Source of the DNA: Apostichopus californicus
Taxonomy: Eukaryota > Echinodermata > Holothuroidea > Aspidochirotida > Stichopodidae
Direction: 5' to 3'
DNA: 29,126 bases
Assembly: GCA_020650975.1 (NCBI GenBank)
Contig: JAIPMN010015145.1
Coordinates: 769 to 29,894, forward strand
Below are positions 1-12,000 of this stretch, piece by piece. A program made the translations under genes and the position numbers. Under the pieces are notes generated by a model, which searched no databases, was not told the DNA's origin, and saw only the letters and a program-made list of their open reading frames with translations. Numbering within the stretch: position 1 is the first letter of the stretch; every line of letters starts with the position of its first letter.

Positions 1-712
1 AACATCTACACCCCCCCCCCCCCCCACCTTTCTACTTAAGTGACATTCGGCTTCTTCTTAATTCTTTATCGAATATTTCGGTTACATTTAAGTGATTATA
101 TTGACCTTTTCCTCGACAAATATATACTTCAACATTTTTTTTAAGTTTTTACATATTCAACTGGAAATTCTTTTATCTCACATTGTCCCGGGCAACTGGG
201 CTCGGTATTCCTACCACCCCCCCCCCCCGAGAAATACCCCCCCCCCCCGAGAAATATTTCGCAACGTGTTAATAATTTTTACTTGTAATAGTTTAATTTA
301 TTCGCATCATGAAATCGCTCTCCTGTAGTACGAAGGAACTCAGTACCTCGTAGAATCATTTCAGAAATGGAGTGGTTAGGGCAGTTGTACTGTTAAAGAC
401 TTTCAAACATGATGGATTAACGCAAATTTATAGCTATTTCAAATGAAATTGCAGATATCTGAAATATTACCTTCAATTTACATCTTATTCTCAGGTATTT
501 CAAATTCTTATGCAGAGTATCCAACAGTTATTTTTTTGCATAGTTCATCCATGTACATTCTTTTTCAAGTATCGAGATTTGGTTTTCAGTGATCGCATGT
601 TAAAGATTCTGCTTATCTAAATTTCAGTTCAGTTCTGAGTCAGCAGTTGTTTATTCGCTTTTTCTCCTCAAATGATCATTTTACTTAAACCGACTTGACA
701 CAAGTCTATTAT

Positions 713-749
713 TTATACCCCTACTGGGCGAAAATAAAAAACGGTCAGT
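713..749 (+). promoter_or_regulatory. Candidate core promoter (TATA-like plus TCAGT)
   Basis: TTATA at 713-717 lies about 30 bp upstream of a TCAGT initiator-like word at 745-749, in a short stretch with more CpG than its surroundings. The spacing fits a TATA-Inr promoter, but these words are common in AT-rich DNA and nothing else proves transcription starts here. Confidence 0.2.
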
Positions 750-1022
750 ACGCCACCACTATAGAAAGAGGCCGTTATTACGTGCTCGGCCTACGTGCTG
801 TAGACGACACATAACTCAAGGCAACACACTACATTGCTTATGCTATATATGATTCACACTTCGCTTGGCAACGATACACAGTTATATTTCACATTTGCTT
901 TTGATGAGTTTCTTACCCTTTCTGATACCTGTCAAATCAGAGCGATAAATGGTCAGCAAATGGATACCTTAAATCTGTAGATTGTTCGTGGCTTGTATTT
1001 TCATGGATCCGCCCTTTCAACT
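747..1022 (+). other. Candidate 5' non-coding first exon
   Basis: Runs from the candidate initiator to a strong donor (ct|gtaagt at 1023). Spliced to the acceptor at 2747-2748 it would give a 5' leader to NCS-1. It contains upstream ATGs; the short frame from the ATG near 1003 would end soon after the junction and does not join the MGKN frame. Purely inferred from splice signals. Confidence 0.2.
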
Positions 1023-2748
1023 GTAAGTTACTTCGAACTGCCTTTGACTATTATTATTGTCATGTCGTTGTTACGAAGATCACTGGTAACCTGAGACATT
1101 CCTTGCATTGTAGTCTGTAGGGTAACTTAATTGTGCTAGCCTAACTCCCAGAGATATATGCGTAGCCTACACATACTGACATAGTGTTCCTGCTATGATT
1201 ACAGCAAGACAGTATAGGGTAGGACGGTGTTGTACTAATGTTATAGACTATGCCTAAGCTACCTATGGCCTAACCTAAATCATTTTTATTCTACAATCAG
1301 CATGAACCAAAGGTTGATAATAGGCCATGCCAAGCAGGTATAGCCTCAGTTAATTAAGTACTGAATTACTGTCATGCCACTGCGAGTGGTGATGAAAAAA
1401 TATGCATTTCCGCCAATGTTATTTTAAGTAGGCCCACTGACTATGGTGCTTTAGCAATGTTAAGACTTAGTGTTAGATTTTTTTGTTCATACTGAAGGGT
1501 AAGGCCATCCTTTGAAAGTTTGATGGTAGTGACCAAAACCGCCCCAAAGCTTGCTCCAGGGTACCTGTTTGCTAACTTTGGTTAGGCCTAGACCATCTGG
1601 TACCTGTTCATTATGCAGTGAGTGCAGAGTGACTCAGTTTTACTAGACCCATGGCCTTTATAGGCCTTTAAGCCTCTATATATATGTACAGTCATCTGTA
1701 TAGTGAGACTGAACAGTCTTTTTGTTTTGTCAGTTACTCTTATTTCTTGTGTAAATCTGCATAGAGGTTATATAAACTTAGACAGTTTTGTAGTCATGCA
1801 CTTATTTGTAGCAGCTGCCTGTTACAATGAGCCTATACATGTCTTTTCTTACTCAAAACATGTCATACAAACAAGTATGGCAGACTTTGCTGGGCTCACA
1901 CAACACCTAAAACTTCAGCAAGTATTGAGTATTGTATCAGCTATTTTGTTATGTTAGGATAAAATTTGGTTTGGAAAAATAACGTGTCCGAATACAATAT
2001 TGCAATGAAAATGTCAAAAAAAGATTTGGAAGAAATATATGCTGACGCAACACTTATACATTCAAGGCACAGCTCAGATGTTCATTGAGGTTACTTTCCC
2101 AAGCCTATTAAGCTTTTGCACAGAAGACAAGCTAACTTTCTATCCAAAGCAACGTCCATACTAAAGCTGCTGAATGGGAATTGTTTGGGACAACATGGAT
2201 ACATCTAGCATCTCAATGAATCTCTTACATGTTTTAGGTAGTTCAACTCAGTCTTTTAGGAGATCAAGTTTGCTTTGCACAGAAATATCATTTTCCAGTA
2301 CTTGTGTGTTTGGTAGAAAAATGTAGCATAAGTATGTGTAGCATAAGTTGGAAAGTTGTCATGTTACACGTTGTACTACAGTACAGGTATCTAACTACAA
2401 TTTCAGCTCTAGACTAAAATATAGCATCATAAGTGACAAGTGAATATATGGTTTTGGCAAATAGAAACATATTCCTCTCTGATAATTAAGAAAGGACTTG
2501 TAATGCAGAAAACCTTTGGTTTTCGTCGTTATTAATTTGATTTGTCGTCCTGATTATCTCTTGCTATCTAAGTAACATTTTTTCAACAAGCTTGGTTGTT
2601 TAATTTACAGAGTATGATTCACATACACTACTGTAAACATGTTGTGGAAAGTTCATAATAATGACTCTTCAAACATTGAATTATATATTTTTAGTATTAA
2701 TTTTTAATTGTACTTAAGTTTTTCTTCACTTTGTTTTTATCCCTTCAG

Positions 2749-2982
2749 ATTACCGCACACTTTATAATCTGATAGTTTACTGCTCCCACCCAGGCCTTAA
2801 TATTGTGCCAAGTCATATTTTGGTGTTGTTGTCAGCAACGATCAAGAACCTACTCGAGTCAAAGAGTAGTAACAGAGACTGTGATATCAACAGTAATTCT
2901 TGTAAGCCGGGAGAATCTTGCAGACTGTGAGAATGTAAGGCTGAGCCCAGCCCAGCCTTTGAACTATATTCTGAACTAAATC
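2749..2982 (+). other. Probable 5' untranslated part of the first coding exon
   Basis: A pyrimidine-rich tract ending in cccttcag (AG at 2747-2748) looks like a 3' splice site. This makes 2749-2982 a plausible 5' UTR segment spliced to an upstream non-coding exon. It contains several stops, including an in-frame TAA at 2977-2979, two codons before the start ATG. The start context (A at -3, G at +4) is strong. Splicing here is inferred; transcription could also begin inside this stretch. Confidence 0.4.
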
Positions 2983-3046
2983 ATGGGTAAAAACTCCAGT
3001 AAACTGTCAGCGTCGGACGTGAAAGACCTCCAAGACTGTACTTATT
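2983..3046 (+). CDS. NCS1: NCS-1 coding exon 1 (residues 1-21 and first base of 22)
   Basis: Encodes the N-terminal arm beginning [16 protein letters not shown]. Gly2 with Ser6 is a classic N-myristoyltransferase substrate pattern, and basic Lys3 and Lys7 suit membrane contact. The start is fixed by an in-frame TAA just upstream and by homology to frequenins, which all start MGK. The exon ends after Tyr21 plus one T, with donor gtaagt at 3047. It is a phase 1 junction; the missing TT of Phe22 is supplied by exon 2. Confidence 0.95.
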
Positions 3047-6000
3047 GTAAGTAATTGATAATTTGGTGTCACTCTTTGATTGAGAGATGAATGTGGGTGG
3101 GGCTGGAGGAGGGTAGGGCTGGAGGGGGATGTATTTGACTTGTTGCCATTAGCAGGTAAATTATGATACATTGCTTTGCATTGAGACTTTAGAGGACAAC
3201 ATTGAATCGCATACCTGACATGTTACATAAAAATTGCATCTTACATATTCTCACATGTCTGTTATTGATATGTTGAATTGAAAGGCTGTGATTTGCGAAA
3301 CAACGTACAGTAGATTTGGGAAATTTGGTTTGGTACTACTGTAGCAGCAACTACCATACAGTATGTGTGTGTGTAAGTATGTATACATGTATATGTGGCA
3401 TGGTAAATTGAATGATATACTAAGTGTTAGTCAAATTAAAGGGAACTTCTAGTTTAGTTAATGAAGTTGAAAATGCCTGTTTGGGTGTATCAGTGGAATC
3501 TCACTACAGTACCTAAGTACTGCTGTATGTGATGTCATTACAGTATGTGATGTGGTTGTTTACTGTGTGTGATGTAAACAGCCACATGGCTATGAACTGT
3601 ATGTAATGTAAGTTACACATGGCTGTTTACTGTACAGTATGTGATGTAAACAGCCACATGGCTGTTAACTGTATGTGGTGTAAACAGCCACATGGCTGTT
3701 AACTGTACAGTATGTGATGTAAACATCCACATTGCTATTAACTGTATGTGATGTAAATAGCCACATGGCAGTTAGCTGTACATATGTGGCTGTTTACTGT
3801 ATGTGATGTGGTAGTTTACTGTATATGATGTGGTAGTTTACTGTGATATGGCATTTTACTGCGATATGGCATTATACTGTGATGTGACAGTTTATTGTAC
3901 ATACATGGATTGTAAACTGTATACTTCATGTCAAATGTACAGTTTTCTTAATACTGTTATTATAATGTTTCCTTCCTTTCTTTTGCAGTTGATAAAAAGG
4001 AATTGCAGCAATGGTAAGTGGAGTGCATGCCTTAAACTACTTGATTCTGTTTGCATTGGAAGGTTTTCTTGACATACTGTACACAAGAACAGAATATTAT
4101 TGTTTTCTAATTTATTGTTGTGGAGTTTGTATTCATAAGACTATATTGTGTAACATGTGGTAGACTGTGTATTATATGTAACACATTCTGGACTCTGCAT
4201 TATGTAACGTACAGTATTACATGTAACACATGGTACATATGATTCAGTATTACATGTAACACGTGTTACATATGATTCAGTATTATATGTAACACGTGCT
4301 GAACTCTGCATTAAGTTACATATAACATGTAATGTGTAAACATGTACTGTACAGTAGTGTGGAAAACAGATAAATGGAACGAAACAAAGAGTAGCACTTT
4401 GTGGAACATGAATGTATACTTTACAATGGAAAGTACAGTATATGACTGTATGCTTGAACACTTGTCTTATTTACAAGTATATATAACCAAATATTTAGTT
4501 GCCTGAATTTGTCTCAGACCTTCAGGGCACTTACACTCTTGCATTCTATACCTCAGGTACTGTACACAGTAACGTCCTGTAGTACAGTACAGTAGGTCGA
4601 GTACCATGTAATGTTCTCTTTAACATAGGGGCAGTTCCACACCAAAGTGGACATACAGTAGCAACATAACAGTTAAATACATGCAACGAAACAAATTGCT
4701 GTCAAATGAACACTTTTAGAGTCTACACTTTTAAAATTTAATTTCAGAATTTTTTTTTTTAATCATTTTGGTACCATAAATTAGGATTAAGTAATAAATC
4801 ATATTAATGTCAAAGAAATGTGATTTATTGTGAAAGGAGAGTAATCTTCTATTAAAACATAAATGAAATGTTTACAAATGACCTCAGTTCCTGTTAGGTG
4901 AGAGTTTAGGTCGTGAAATACTGATTGCAAAATATTTTTTTGATTTTCCTTGTTTTGTATCATTTCAGAATATTTAAATAAATCAGCCTTTGAAAATGTC
5001 CTTCTGTTACCCCAATTTATTTGGGGGGGGCAGGCGGGGGGAAGGGGGTTTATTACTAAAACATGTTAAAATGTTATGAAAGTTTTTATTTAAAGCAATC
5101 GCAAGTAGATGTACAATATGGACTTACAGTATTAAGGAGACAGTTCCTCTTTGCTTTTTATAAAAATTTATTAAAACTAACGTAAGGATAATTTTTATAT
5201 TCATCAAAATTAGCAACAATTGTGGAATTTGTGGTCAAGCTTGAAAGAACCCAATTACAAAGTTCTGCATAAATACAGATTGATTAAGTATAGTTTGAAC
5301 ATTTGCTAAACTGTGCATTGCTTGGTGTTTGTTTGGGGCTTTTTTTTAGTGTGATTATTGTGTTTATATGTATTTATCTAACATATATTTCAGACTCTTA
5401 GTGTACTTGTTCAAATACTGCACAAAATGTAAACAGTTGAGTTTGGGGTGGTGGATACTTCTATGTCTAATTTTTGCATGGAATTTTGTGGGTTTCTCTA
5501 TTTGAAAATATCATCTAGCCTCGAGTAGCTGTTATTTATCCTGAAGTAAAACATTTTCTTGAATATAATGGGTTATGCTAGCTCTTTATTCTTTTTTTCT
5601 TATTGCATTTATCAACTTTCAAATAAAATAACCTTATTTTACTTCACAAGAGTTAATAGAAAAACACCGTTAAGGTGAAAACGCTTGTCCGCTTTATCGT
5701 CATTGCGTTACCAAGCTCATAAATTTTCATAATTAAAAAGCTGAAAATGTATTTATAGATCTACAAAGATGTGGCAATGGAAGCTGTTATTCAAAGTAGA
5801 TTACAATGATGACTTTTGTTTGATGGAATGAAGGAAAATGTGGTGAAATGTGGTATCAATTAGTCAAAACATCCTTCCCTTATTACTGACATTGCCTATA
5901 TGTAGCTAAATACTGTACAAAGCTGTACATGGACTTGACTCTTCCACTGTGGGCAAAGGATGCGTATTGAGAGTATTGAGTACTAAGCACCCCCCCCAAA

Positions 6001-9000
6001 CCCCAATAGTTATCTTATACTTTCTATCATCTTGCTGGTATCCAGTATCTTCAATAGTTGCACAGTTTACAATAATCACAAACCCTTTGTACTATCTACA
6101 CTGTATGGTACACGTGCACACCACTGACTGTAGTTGCATACCCACAGTATTGTATGGACACACAGTATGCACATAAACACAGGCCTAGAATTTTAAAATG
6201 TTAGTCACTTGTTAAATCATGCTAGTGCTTAAACAATCCACTGTCTAAAATCAAGTTCTCTATGGCATTTAATACATAACAACACACATCAGTTACTGTA
6301 CAAGCTTAATGGAAATAGACTATTTGCTGATTAATAATATTGTAAACTGTATTAATGCAGAAATTACTGTACAGTATGTCAGGTACGGAAATCTTTGACT
6401 GACGATTGTAAATTGACTTATCATGTGTTGATGTTCTTAATGTCTACTGGCAGACAAATGCAAGTGCCTTTCTTTTCCACTGGCAGACAGCAAACTCCAG
6501 TTGCATGTAGCCAGCAGATAGCCCCAGAAAGCCAGCAGATAGCCCCAATTGTAGCCCACAGGTAGCCTGAATTGTGGCCAGCAGACAGCCCTAATTGTAG
6601 CCAGCATATAGCCCAAATTGTAGCCCACAGATAGCCTGAATTGTGGCCAACAGACAGCCCAATTGTAGCCAGCATATAGCCCAAATTGTAGCCCACAGAT
6701 AGCCTGAATTGTGGCCAGCAGACAGCCCCAATTGAAGCCAGCAGATAGCCCAATTTGTAGCCAGCATTTAGCCCACTGATAGCCTGAATTGTAGCCAGCA
6801 GATAGTCTGAATTGTAGCCAGCAGATAACCTGAATTGTAGCCAGCAGATAGCCCTAACTGTAGCCAGCAGATAGACCAAATTGTAGCCATATGTAGCCCA
6901 CAGATAGCCTGAATTGTAGCCAGCAGGTAACCTGAACTAGTAGTCAGAAGATTTCTGCATGCAGAATAGGTTAGTGGATTTGTTTTCCAGTATTCTGAAT
7001 GCCCACCAGTGCCCACAGATAGATGTGAAATACGTTAGCGGCATTATTTTCCGTGCAGTACAGTTCTCGATTGTTCCTAAATTCAAATTGTTTATGATAA
7101 TTGTTTCTCCATGATTCTCTTTGATTTATTCAGCTTCCACAATAAAATATTCTGGGCTTGAATGGTAGAAATGTTGAATCACTAATTATGTAAAATCCAA
7201 TAAACTTCCATTGAGACATTTTGACAGTGTGTTATGTTTCTTGTAAGTTTCTCTTTGAGCAAACAAAAACTCAGGCATTCCTTTCTTAAATTTTCTGTGG
7301 GAAAGGAAAGTTATCTTTTCAAGTGACTGTTAGGTCTAAAGTTAAAAATAGATGGCTACTGTATGATACAGAGCTACATATGACAGTAATTGCGACCGCA
7401 ACAAAGGTTTCATAATTACAACAGCGCCGGTGTGTAAACGATTGTTTTTTTTTCTTCTTTATAATGGGAATACTGTAGTTTGAAATGAGATGAGTTGAGA
7501 ATTGGCAAGATCAATGCAGACATCTGTTCTTCAATATAAACCTTGGAAGACTGCTTCGTAATTTGCAACTTTTTTTTCTTTTTATTAATGCCAGTGTCTC
7601 TGCTGGGCCTGTAATTAAGTTGCAGCCGTATTCAGTTCCCTCAAACCCATGTAATCTATCATGTCAAAGTCATGTCTCGTTTTCAAATTGTTTATATCTT
7701 TCATAAAGTCGAAATGACTTTGGACAATTCTTCCGTTACCGTTAGGTTGTAACTCTCAATACTAATAGATGATCACACACAATCAGAAAGTAGCACATGT
7801 TCTGTATAGACCTACTGTAACAGCTGTATGCAATTTCATTGAATTGAAGTGTATTTACATTGATATATATACGCCTAGCAAAATTTAGTCAAAGTTAAAA
7901 TAGGAGTAATTTGAACTCCACTTAGAGTTAATAAACAATGCTTGATACCAGTAAAAATGTGTAAACTCCTAGGTGCTTTATGGTTGCCAGCTGTCCCAGT
8001 ATGGTAATAAAGTCTTCTATACCATATTGGTTCTTATTGGTCGTTTTGGTTTTCTGTAGAATTACTGTGTACTGTACAGAAGATGGAACTGTGCTGGTTT
8101 TATTTCTCAATGTCTGTTGCTTCCATTTCTCATATTGCGGTTCTGTCTCTTAGCTACAAATATAGTCTGTCAGTCTGTTTTAAATTAATGTACAGTACGT
8201 ATCGACATTACTTTGCTGATACAGTTTGTAGAATAAAGCTGTAGGCTGGTTCTAAAGTCAACTCAATTTTACAAACATAAGCACATACAGTACTTACTGT
8301 ACGGTCAAATTGTACATTGGAAAATAACCAAAAGGAACCCAAAGGAATCACAAGTTTTCCTTCTGCTCGTACCACATGTTGTGAGCAGCGTACAGTATAA
8401 CACTACCTGGTATCTATGTTTCAGTTTGCTCGTACCACGTGTTGTGAGCAGCGTACAGTATAACACTACTGTACCTGGTATCTTTGTTTCAGTTTGCTCG
8501 TACCACATGTTGTGAGCAGCGTACAGTATAACACTACCTGGTATCTATGTTTCAGTTTGTCTGGTGTTGTGAGCAGCGTACAGTATAACACTACCTGGTA
8601 TCTATGTTTCAGTTTGTCTGGTGTTGTGAACAGCATATACAGTATAACACTACCTGGTATCTATGTTTCAGTTTGTCTGGTGTTGTGAGCAATGTACAGT
8701 ATAACACTACCTGGTATCTATGTTTCAGTTTGTCTGGTGTTGTGAACAGCGTACAGTATAACACTACCTGGTATCTATGTTTCAGTTTGTCTGGTGTTGT
8801 GAGCAGCGTACAGTATAACACTACCTGGTATCTATGTTTCAGTTTTTCTGGTGTTGTGAGCAGCGTACAGTATAACACTACCTGGTATCTATGTTTCAGT
8901 TTGTCTAGTCACAATGGCAATCTACTGGTAGTGGTCTTTATTTCTGCCTGTCCATAGTTTGTCAATTCTTACCCTACATGTGAATGTTTAAAATGTATCT

Positions 9001-12000
9001 TTCATGAAACTTTGTAAGACATGATCCTTAGGTTATGCAAATTTAATGTCTAACCGGAACACACTGGTCAATAGATTTAATTGTCGCAGAGACCAATGTA
9101 TAGTGAACAACCAGTGTGGAGTGTTAAATGGTCTGTGAATCACCTTAAGAGGCAGGCGATTTCAAATCAAGTCTCCCAAAATGGCTAGCTGTATTGGAGC
9201 GAGATCTAACTGTGTAAGCAGGGGACTAACTAGGAATCCTTCCATTTAGAATAGATGTTGTATAAATTCTTTTTCATCAGTGCATACTTAAAGTTCCCTT
9301 ATTCCATTGATCTGGCCTCTGTGAAAGTGTTTGTCGTGATTGTGTTTCAGATGTCTGAGTTTATTACGACATCTTTACACAATTAGCAAGATACAGTACT
9401 ATATACATGCTGTAGCCAGCATGCATGCAGTATTTAACATCACTCAAGGTATCTAGTAAACCATTTAAGGATGATTGTACCTCCAGTCATCTACTTAATT
9501 CTGACTACTTCTGAATAAAGTAATCAATTCCAAGAAAATCTCTCCAGAAAAATTTCTACTGACCCTTTCAGAGTATTCATTCGTTAATTTTATTTACCTA
9601 TTTTTTTTTTAATTCCAAGCACAGAAATTTCATGAAAGATTGTCCAAGTGGTGCCCTAAATCTTTTCTACTCACCCTTTCAGAGTATTCTTTCATTGCAA
9701 GTTTGTAAGTTGATCATTTATAGTTTTTTTTTGGTTTCTTTTAATTTCCAGGCACAGAGATTTCATGAAAGATTGTCCAAGTGGTGCCCTAAAGAAAGAG
9801 GTAAGAAGACGCGGTTAAAATGATTCAATAAATCGATCTGTAAGCTAGGTACAGTTGGGAATAACTTATATAATGTAGCAAAATTTAACGTAAAATTTGC
9901 TTTTATCATACAACTGTGCTGTATGGTTGAGCATTCCAAGATATCCTGTTCAAGGTTTTCAATGATAACAGTTTTTTGCATTATTCGTGATTATAATGTT
10001 GCCAGTTTGGGTACCATCTAGCATTTTAGTACGGATATCAGAATATTCGTGTTTTACAATGTGACCATTGTGGGTACCATCTAGCATTTGGTACGGATAT
10101 CAGAGTATTTGTGTTTTACATTGTGGCCATTGTGGGTACCATCTAGCATTTTGGTACAGATATCAGCATATTCGTGATTAACAATGTGGCCATTGTGGGT
10201 ACCATCTAGCATTTTGGTACGGTTATTAGATTCATGGTATCCTTGGGTTGTGAAAATGATGCAAAATTAGTGAGAAATAAAAAATGTTTTGGAAATCCAA
10301 AAGGATACTTTTAGAGTCCTTAAGATATGTAAGAAGTACATAAATCATGATACTTGAGCTGTATTTACAGTAGGTAACTTCACCAAAATACATAGAAATG
10401 GGTTTGTTATCAGACGGGGAGATGCTCAAGGTAAAAGACCGGTGCAGCTCCCACCGCAAACAAAATCAACCGAGGAACCTGTCATATGGGTCTTAACAAC
10501 TTCCATGCAAAATGCATAAGTTGTTGTTCTGCACTGCAGTGATATCGAATGGGGTGCCTTTGCCTACCTCAGTGTTTGAGAAAGTGGTCAGATGCTGGGG
10601 TATACACTCTCGTCTGTCGGATGGGGACTTTAAATGGTGGTCCCGGGAGCAGGAATGGGAGCGAATTTACACCCCTGCCTCGTTATCCTCTGAACACTTA
10701 TCGAAAAGAGAAGGCTTGAAATAAGCTGGTGTTTGTCCAAGATCTAACACGCATAGGGCCTCAAATAAGCTAAGTGTAAGGCTTCCCTTGATCCTTGGGT
10801 CTCTAAACTGCCTTATGAGTTTTACAATAGTACCACTGCCATGTAATATAAACCAGCAGCACTGGAGTGAATAATATCGGGGAACCATGAGTTAATTAAT
10901 CACCCTTTTAAGTTTATTCATAATTATTGAAGACGAGATTATTTCACAACATTTGTCTGAATTTCCTGTATGCACCTTACTTGTGTTTTCGTATTTTGTT
11001 AATTAGAACTGTTGAGTCAATGATCTAGCGTGTCGGCATACTGATTTACCGGACTGTGAGTGCTTGGCTGTCACATGATCATGTTGTTTTGATTCTGAAA
11101 TCTGTTAACAGGCTCACCGATATGGTAGACCCCTCTGTTGTTAGGATGGAGAGCCCCATTAGCACTTACATGCTAAAAATATTAGAAATTTTATAAAAGT
11201 TTTACAGTATTTATTGATATTTATTTTCATGCATATCCAAACCAGTTAGTTTTTAGTGATTCCCCTGAAGTTCAGATGTAACTATATATTTTTATATAAT
11301 AGTTAAGCTGTGTCAATTTTATTCTTCATGTTCATATTTTAAGGATTTTTCATTTTGTTGTCATTGTAAAGCGCTCTTGAACATGCTTAAGCATGAAAAG
11401 AGCGCTATATAAATTTGGTAAAATAATAATAATAATAAACTGGTATAATGAGCTAAATGTAGCCTGTTGACCTATATGGTACTACCACACTTCCATGTAG
11501 TAGATGTACTGTACAAATACAGTAGCCTAGCCTAGATAGGAATGTCTCTGAAGATGTTAAATGACTGGTTGAAGCTAAATTACCAACGTCTGATTTTCAG
11601 AGTTTGTAGAGTTTTACTTGAAGTGGAATTTGCTTAATTGAAATATGGTCCACTTTCATTGAAACTAGACCTACTAATATCATTTGAAGCTAAATTACCA
11701 AAGTCTGATTTTCAGAGTTTGTAGAGTTTTATTTGAAGTGGAATTTGCTTAATTGAAATATGGTCCACTTTCATTGAAACTAGACCTACTAATATCATTT
11801 GAAGCTAAATTACCAAAGTCTGATTTTCAGAGTTTGTAGAGTTTTATTTCAAGTGGAATTTGCTTAATTGAAATATGGTCCACTTTCATTGAAACTAGAC
11901 CTACTAATATCAAAGCTTAATTACCAAAGTCTGATTTTCAGAGTTTGTAGAGTTTTATTTGAAGTGGAATTTGCTTAATTGAAATATGGTCCATTTTCAT

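Larger units (their letters stand above)
1..2748. other. Upstream flank, no protein gene recognised
   Basis: AT-rich sequence upstream of the NCS-1 coding start. It begins with a C15 run (11-25) and holds a 20-bp direct duplication built of C12 plus GAGAAATA (217-236 and 237-256). Short open frames here show no family resemblance. A possible TATA/initiator pair and a possible 5' non-coding exon are listed separately. The rest (about 1030-2740) shows nothing beyond recurrent TAGGCCTA and GTACAGTA words. Confidence 0.6.
4014..9751 (+). other. Intron 2 (5,738 bp)
   Basis: gtaagt...tttccag, phase 2. Contains the arrays at 4150-4345, 6507-6934 and 8363-8908, a dispersed repeat copy at 6395-6495, a G-run tract at 5023-5048 and the broken exon 3 copy at 9619-9660. 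The stretches 5050-6390, 6950-8360 and 8910-9550 show no gene. Confidence 0.9.

Noticed and set aside
3830..4072. 80-codon plus-strand open frame overlapping exon 2
   Set aside because: It reads exon 2 in the wrong frame and starts in the intron 1 array.
6421..6879. 152-codon minus-strand open frame with GYLLATI/ICWLQ repeats
   Set aside because: It is the in-frame reading of a 23/24-bp minisatellite; no start context, no family, and it disappears where unit length varies.
8494..8957. Overlapping open frames of 64-117 codons with a 19-residue repeat
   Set aside because: A product of the 57-bp array, open on both strands at once; an intronic repeat rather than a gene.
9683..9704. 22-nt segment between an acceptor-like ccctttcag and a donor-like gtaagt, just before exon 3
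   Set aside because: Length is not a multiple of three, it would break the frame between exons 2 and 3, and NCS-1 homology needs no residues there.
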